Source of the DNA: Opitutus terrae PB90-1
Lineage (GTDB): Bacteria; Verrucomicrobiota; Verrucomicrobiia; Opitutales; Opitutaceae
DNA: 64,000 nt
Reading direction: 5' to 3'
NCBI RefSeq assembly: GCF_000019965.1
Contig: NC_010571.1
Location: 2,985,001 to 3,049,000, forward strand
This document shows positions 60,068 through 64,000 of this stretch, piece by piece. A program made the position numbers and the translations under genes. The notes under the pieces are model-generated. The model was not told the DNA's origin. It searched no databases and saw nothing but the letters and a program-made list of their open reading frames with translations. Each line of letters starts with the position of its first letter. Within the stretch, counting starts at the first letter, position 1.

Positions 60068-60451
60068 ATGGCTCGTGTCACAAACTCCCCCGCGTCGCGC
60101 AAGCGCCGCAAGAAAGTGCTGAAATACGCCAAGGGCTATTTCGGCAGCAAATCGAAGCTCTACCGCTACGCCAAGGAAGCGGTTCAGCACGCCTGGCAGT
60201 ACGCCTACGACCACCGCCGGAAGAAGAAGTCCGACTTCCGCGCGCTCTGGATCGTCCGGGTGAACGCCGCCTGCCGCAACGCCGGCATCAGCTACAGCCG
60301 CTTCATGGAAGGCCTCAAGGCCGCGAATATCGCCCTCGATCGCAAGGTCCTCGCGGATCTCGCGGTGCGCGATGAGGCCGGCTTTAACGTCCTGGTCAAG
60401 CAAGCCCAGGACGCGTTGAAGACCAAGGCCGCTTCCGCGAAGAAGGCCTAA
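60068..60451 (+). CDS. rplT: 50S ribosomal protein L20
   Basis: The 127-residue protein has the bL20 motifs RKRRKKVLKYAKGYFGSKSK, YRYAKEAVQHAWQYAYDHRR, and the C-terminal NAACRNAGISYSRFMEGLKA. It is an early assembly protein of the large subunit and, in other bacteria, the repressor of its own operon. Starts MARVTNSP after a purine-poor leader. A terminator and then pheS follow, a conserved rpmI-rplT-pheS-pheT order. Confidence 0.97.
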   Translation: MARVTNSPASRKRRKKVLKYAKGYFGSKSKLYRYAKEAVQHAWQYAYDHRRKKKSDFRALWIVRVNAACRNAGISYSRFMEGLKAANIALDRKVLADLAVRDEAGFNVLVKQAQDALKTKAASAKKA

Positions 60452-60499
60452 CTCTCCCAAACGCGAGCCCGGCAAAGGCTCGCCTCCTTGCTGTTTCCC

Positions 60500-60539
60500 G
60501 GAGGACGGGCCTCGACCGAGGCGCCGTCCTTCTTTTTTT
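60500..60539 (+). terminator. Terminator-like hairpin after rplT
   Basis: GGAGGACGGGCCTCG, ACC, GAGGCGCCGTCCTTC form an imperfect stem of about 13 pairs, followed by TTTTTTT. It separates rplT from pheS, so pheS may need its own promoter or rely on read-through. Confidence 0.85.
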
Positions 60540-60545
60540 GGCTTC

Positions 60546-60673
60546 GAACAGAAGGAAACCAAGGAAACGAAGCGTGTTTCCCTTGCTTTCCTCTGGGTTT
60601 CACCTGCTTCGCCGCGATTCGATCTGATCGTTCCCGCGAAAAAAGCCTTCGTTACCTTCGTTATCTTCTGTTC
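60546..60673. repeat. Inverted-repeat element without a gene before pheS
   Basis: GAACAGAAGGAAACCAAGG followed by AAACGAAG (60546-60572) is inverted at the right end, where the plus strand reads CTTCGTTACCTTCGTTATC then TTCTGTTC (60647-60673), about 23 of 27 positions matching. The repeats are built from 9-base units like AAGGAAACG. The 70-bp centre carries a third, degenerate inverted copy (near 60576-60612). The right repeat ends 16 bp before the pheS start. Same repeat pair as at 61746-62216. Confidence 0.75.
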
Positions 60674-60689
60674 AGATCCGACCTTCCTC

Positions 60690-61733
60690 ATGCAAGAACA
60701 ACTTTCCGCCCTGCTCGCCAAAGCGCAGAATGAACTGCCAGCGCTGAAAACACGGCCGGAGTTCGAAGCTGCGAAGGCCCGATTCGTCGGTCCGCACGGT
60801 GAACTCACCGCGCTGATGAAGCAGATGGGCACCGTGCCGAAAGAGCAACGGCCCGCCCTCGGCAAGCTCATCAACGAAACCAAGGGGCAGCTGCAGCAAC
60901 AGCTCGACGCCGCGCTGCGCACGATCGAGGCGGGAGAACTGCAGGCCCAGCTCGGGCCCGCGGTCGATCCCACGCTGCCGTCGCCCGATGCCGGCCCCGG
61001 CACGTATCACCCGCTCACGCTTGTGCGCGAGGAGATGTGCCGGATCCTGCGCAAGGTCGGTTTCACCGTGGCTGACGGGCCGGAGGTGGAGACGGAGTTC
61101 TACTGCTTCGATGCGTTGAACACGCCGCCGGATCACCCGGCGCGCGACGCCCAGGACACGTTCTATTTTCCCGACAACGCGCGGTTCGGCAACGTGAGCA
61201 AGAAGCACGCGCACGAGAAATACCTGCTGCGCACGCACACCTCGTCGGTCCAGATCCGCACGATGCTGAAAGGTGAGCCGCCGATCCGGATCGTCTCGCC
61301 GGGCCGCGTCTACCGGCGAGACACGACGGACGCCACGCACTCGGCCAACTTCCACCAGCTCGAGTGCCTCTACGTCGACAAGCACGTCACCGTCCGCGAT
61401 CTGAAGGCGCTGCTCGACTACATCTTCGCTTCGCTGCTCGGGCCGGACACGAAGACGCGATTCCGGCCGCACTACTTCGGCTACACCGAGCCGAGCTTCG
61501 AGGTCGACCTGACCGCGAAGCACCTGCCGAAAGTGAACAAGGAATGGATCGAGATCGGCGGCTGCGGCATGGTCGATCCGGCGGTGTTTGCGGCAGTCGG
61601 CTACGATCCGGAGACGTGGACCGGCTACGCGTTCGGCATGGGCCTCGAGCGGCTGGCGATGCTGCTCTACGGCATCGATGACATCCGCTACTTCTACCAG
61701 AACGACCTCCGCTTCCTGAAACAGTTCGCGTGA
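60690..61733 (+). CDS. pheS: Phenylalanyl-tRNA synthetase alpha subunit
   Basis: The 347-residue subunit has an N-terminal coiled-coil arm for tRNA (about 1-90) and the class II catalytic core: HPLTLVREEMCRILRKVGF, FDALNTPPDHPARDAQDTF (motif 1 region), LLRTHTSSVQIR, RIVSPGRVYRRDTTDATH (motif 2), FHQLECLYVDK, and GMGLERLAMLLYGIDDIR (motif 3). It charges tRNA-Phe together with PheT, whose gene follows after an interposed GxxExxY gene. In most bacteria pheS and pheT are directly adjacent. Confidence 0.97.
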   Translation: MQEQLSALLAKAQNELPALKTRPEFEAAKARFVGPHGELTALMKQMGTVPKEQRPALGKLINETKGQLQQQLDAALRTIEAGELQAQLGPAVDPTLPSPDAGPGTYHPLTLVREEMCRILRKVGFTVADGPEVETEFYCFDALNTPPDHPARDAQDTFYFPDNARFGNVSKKHAHEKYLLRTHTSSVQIRTMLKGEPPIRIVSPGRVYRRDTTDATHSANFHQLECLYVDKHVTVRDLKALLDYIFASLLGPDTKTRFRPHYFGYTEPSFEVDLTAKHLPKVNKEWIEIGGCGMVDPAVFAAVGYDPETWTGYAFGMGLERLAMLLYGIDDIRYFYQNDLRFLKQFA

Positions 61734-61745
61734 AAAATTGCGGTT

Positions 61746-61774
61746 GAACAGAAGGCCACGAAGGGAACGAAGCG
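61746..61774. repeat. Left inverted repeat of the GxxExxY element
   Basis: GAACAGAAGGCCACGAAGG followed by GAACGAAGCG, 9-base AAGGNAACG-type units, 12 bp after the pheS stop. It matches the left repeat at 60546 at 25 or more of 29 positions. Confidence 0.78.
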
Positions 61775-61782
61775 ACCAACGA

Positions 61783-62187
61783 ATGCATCCGCTGTTTCAC
61801 AAAGCCGACGCGTTAAGTGGCGACGTGATCGGAGCAGCCATCGAGGTCCACCGCGACAAAGGTCCCGGCCTTCTGGAGTCGATCTACGAGCGTTGCTTGA
61901 TCCACGAGTTGTCGTTACGCGGACATTCCTCCGTAAACCAGAAGCTTGTTCGGATCACCTACAAGGATCTCACCTTTGACGAACCTCTTCGTTTCGACGT
62001 GCTGGTGAACGATTGTCTTTTGATCGAAGCGAAGTCGGTTGAAAAAATTCTCCCGATTCACAAGGCGCAACTTCTGAGCTACATGAAGCTGCTCAACGTC
62101 CCTGTCGGTCTGCTTATCAATTTCCACGAAGCGGTTCTGAGAAACGGAATCAGCCGCCTCATCCTGCCGGGCTCCAATCTATCATAG
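61783..62187 (+). CDS. GxxExxY-family protein (PD-(D/E)XK-like) between pheS and pheT
   Basis: The 134-residue protein carries the naming motif G-x-x-E-x-x-Y (GPGLLESIYERCL, about 27-35). VLVNDCLLIEAKSVEKI follows, where D, E and K resemble the D-ExK core of PD-(D/E)XK nuclease folds, then LSYMKLLNVPVGLLINFHE. The family is widespread and sporadic in Bacteroidetes, Planctomycetes and Verrucomicrobia, and its function is not established. The gene interrupts the usual pheS-pheT junction, is flanked by inverted repeats, and uses more A/T-ending codons than its neighbours, all consistent with insertion by transfer. The start lies 9 bp after the left repeat; the stop is 2 bp before the right one. 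Confidence 0.88.
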   Translation: MHPLFHKADALSGDVIGAAIEVHRDKGPGLLESIYERCLIHELSLRGHSSVNQKLVRITYKDLTFDEPLRFDVLVNDCLLIEAKSVEKILPIHKAQLLSYMKLLNVPVGLLINFHEAVLRNGISRLILPGSNLS

Positions 62188-62189
62188 CT

Positions 62190-62216
62190 CTTCGTTTCCT
62201 TCGTTCCCTTTTGTTC
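62190..62216. repeat. Right inverted repeat of the GxxExxY element
   Basis: CTTCGTTTCCTTCGTTCCC followed by TTTTGTTC is the inverse of the left repeat (about 22 of 27 positions). It ends 10 bp before the pheT start, just as the right repeat at 60673 ends 16 bp before pheS. Confidence 0.78.
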
Positions 62217-62226
62217 AAGCTTCCCC

Positions 62227-64000
62227 GTGAAAATCTCCCTCAACTGGCTTAAGGATTACGTTCAGCTCGACGCGTCCGTCGACGAGATCTGCCGGGCGAT
62301 CACGTTTCTCGGCTTCGAGGTCGAGCAGGTGCTCCATACCGGTGCGCCGCAGCTGAGCAACGTCGTCGTCGGCGAAATTCTCACGCGCGCGAAGCACCCG
62401 AACGCGGACAAGCTTTCCGTGTGCACGGTCGACGTCGGGCCAGCGGGTGGGGTGAAGACCATCGTCTGCGGCGCCCCGAATTGCGACGCCGGCCGACGTG
62501 TGCCGGTCGCGCTGCCGGGTGCCGTGCTGCCGGGCAATTTCACGATCAAGCAATCAAAGATTCGTGGACAGTCGTCCGACGGCATGATGTGCGCGCCCGA
62601 CGAACTCGGGCTCGGCAGCGAGCACGCGGGTTTGCTGATTCTCGACGGTCAGCCGGCGCTCGGCACGCCGATCAACGACGTGCTGCCGCCCGGCGACGTG
62701 GTGTTCGATGTCGAGATCACGCCGAACCGGCCCGACTGCCAGTCGCACCTCGGCATCGCGCGCGAGCTGTCCGCCTGGTTCAAGCTGCCGCTGATCTACC
62801 CGCAGGAAAAATTCCGCGGCGATCTCACCGACGCCGGTTCGCGTCCCGAACTGCTGCGCAACGTCTCGGTGACTGCGCCGCAGGCGTGCCCGCTTTACAC
62901 CGCGCACGTCATCACCGGGATCAAGATCGGCCCAAGCCCCGAATGGATGCAGCGCCGGCTCACCGCGGTCGGACTGCGGCCGATCAACAACGTGGTTGAT
63001 GTGGGCAATTACGTGATGCTCGAGACGGGCCAGCCGCTGCACGCTTTCGATGCGCGCAAGCTCGGTGGCAACGAGATCATCGTGCGACCGGCGGCGGATG
63101 GCGAAAAGATCGTCACGCTCGACGGCAAGGAGCGCACCCTCAACCACCGGATGCTCGTGATCGCGGACGCACACAAACCGGTCGTCATTGCCGGCATCAT
63201 GGGCGGCGAAAATTCGGGCGTGAGCGACGACACGACGGATCTCGTGCTCGAATGCGCGATCTTCAATCGTCAGTCGATCCGCTGGACCTCGCGGCAGCTC
63301 GGGCTGTCGTCGGATTCCTCCTACCGCTACGAGCGCGGGGTGGACCCGCACTCGTCGCTCGAAGCCGCGTGGCGCGCGATCGACCTGATCATCGAGACCG
63401 CCGGCGGCAAAGTGGTCGGACCGGCCTTCAAGGTCGGCGGCGAAGCGCCGTGGCAGCGCGAGATTGTGGTGACGCACGATTTCATCTGCGAGCAGGTGGG
63501 CTTTGACATTCCGGCGGCGGAGATGCGCGCCTCGTTCGAGGCGCTGGAGCTGACGGTCGTCCGCGAGGAGCCGACCGAGCGGCGCGGGCCGGCGTGGACC
63601 GTGAACATTCCGAGCTGGCGCGACGATCTCGACCGGCCGATCGATCTGGTGGAGGAAGTCCTGCGCCTCTACGGCACGGAGAAGATTCCCGCGAGCCGGG
63701 TCGTAGCGCCCTCGCTCGTCGGCGACGACGCGCCGGTGGTGCGGTTCAATCGCCGCGTGACCGACTACCTCGTCGGACACGACTTCCACGAATGCGTGAA
63801 CTACACGCTCCGGCCGGCGAAGGAGTTGAAGACGTGGGTTTCGGAGACCGCCGCCGCCGAGCTGGCGCTGGCGAATCCGTTCGTCGAAGACCAGTCGCAC
63901 CTGCGCCCCACACTGATCATGGGCCTGCTCGACACGCTGAAGCTCAACCAGGCGCGCGGCGTGCCGGTCTCGCGGCTGTGCGAGACAGGCCGGGTATTCA
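62227..64000 (+). CDS. pheT: Phenylalanyl-tRNA synthetase beta subunit (3' end beyond window)
   Basis: A GTG start at 62227 opens a frame that runs off the right edge after 591 codons (a full PheT has about 800). It begins VKISLNWLKDYVQLDASVDE, the family start. It has the tRNA-binding EMAP-like domain (about 40-150, VVVGEILTRAKHPNADKLSV, IRGQSSDGMMCAPDELGLG), then VEITPNRPDCQSHLGIAREL, the B3/B4 editing domain (NVVDVGNYVMLETGQPLHAF, IAGIMGGENSGV), and the B5 domain with the start of the catalytic-like module (DLDRPIDLVEEVLRLYGTEK). The editing domain hydrolyses Tyr-tRNA-Phe. Confidence 0.97.
   Translation, partial: MKISLNWLKDYVQLDASVDEICRAITFLGFEVEQVLHTGAPQLSNVVVGEILTRAKHPNADKLSVCTVDVGPAGGVKTIVCGAPNCDAGRRVPVALPGAVLPGNFTIKQSKIRGQSSDGMMCAPDELGLGSEHAGLLILDGQPALGTPINDVLPPGDVVFDVEITPNRPDCQSHLGIARELSAWFKLPLIYPQEKFRGDLTDAGSRPELLRNVSVTAPQACPLYTAHVITGIKIGPSPEWMQRRLTAVGLRPINNVVDVGNYVMLETGQPLHAFDARKLGGNEIIVRPAADGEKIVTLDGKERTLNHRMLVIADAHKPVVIAGIMGGENSGVSDDTTDLVLECAIFNRQSIRWTSRQLGLSSDSSYRYERGVDPHSSLEAAWRAIDLIIETAGGKVVGPAFKVGGEAPWQREIVVTHDFICEQVGFDIPAAEMRASFEALELTVVREEPTERRGPAWTVNIPSWRDDLDRPIDLVEEVLRLYGTEKIPASRVVAPSLVGDDAPVVRFNRRVTDYLVGHDFHECVNYTLRPAKELKTWVSETAAAELALANPFVEDQSHLRPTLIMGLLDTLKLNQARGVPVSRLCETGRVF

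Overview
The window looks like chromosomal DNA of a GC-rich, Gram-negative member of the Verrucomicrobiota, most likely Opitutaceae and Opitutus-like. Four things suggest this: the very large TonB-dependent receptor with the family's typical signal peptide and plug start, the BamA/OmpH/LpxD outer-membrane set, many FG-GAP/ASPIC (CRTAC1-type) secreted proteins, and dense short palindromic repeats. Genus assignment is inference; there is no rRNA gene to confirm it.

Region 1 (1-9952) is a beta-mannoside utilisation block: the end of a GH130 phosphorylase, a GH2 beta-mannosidase, a GPH-family sugar/cation symporter, a XylR-like (LacI-type sensor plus AraC DNA-binding) regulator and a 1202-residue TonB-dependent receptor. 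A pair of direct repeats 21 bp apart in front of the receptor is a likely operator. The beta-mannosidase frame carries two palindromic repeat elements inserted in frame.

Region 2 (10.2-36.5 kb) is accessory. It holds five FG-GAP/VCBS proteins (four with ASPIC/UnbV domains), a vanadium-dependent haloperoxidase, a degenerate FKBP, a thioredoxin-fold YyaL-like protein without its cysteines, an alginate-export-type porin, a TPR protein, a GT-C-like membrane protein, and a LytS kinase with two nearly identical LytTR regulators. Nearly all are exported or membrane-bound. This is the best candidate for an undescribed surface or periplasmic system.

Region 3 (36.6-47.6 kb) is core: rplI-dnaB-bamA-ompH-lpxD-prs, then a DegP/DegQ protease, pyrE and an unusual HTH plus metallo-beta-lactamase-fold fusion, followed by tRNA-Pro.

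Region 4 (48.0-52.9 kb, minus strand) is one TonB energising operon: exbB-exbD-exbD-tonB-TPR-two membrane-anchored coiled-coil proteins. It could power receptors such as the one in region 1. Three tRNA genes (Lys, Thr, Gln) lie behind it.

Region 5 (53.9-59.7 kb) is a divergent folate locus: folP-folB-folK leftward and pabB-like/pabC/folC rightward. FolP also carries an in-frame palindromic element, and the PabB-like protein has the TrpE-type PIAGT motif. Region 6 (59.7-64 kb) is rpmI-rplT-pheS-pheT. A GxxExxY-family gene flanked by inverted repeats sits between pheS and pheT, and a gene-less version of the same repeat pair lies just before pheS.

Two patterns run through the whole window: several families of short palindromic elements with terminal inverted repeats, and start codons preceded by pyrimidine-rich DNA with almost no Shine-Dalgarno sequences.
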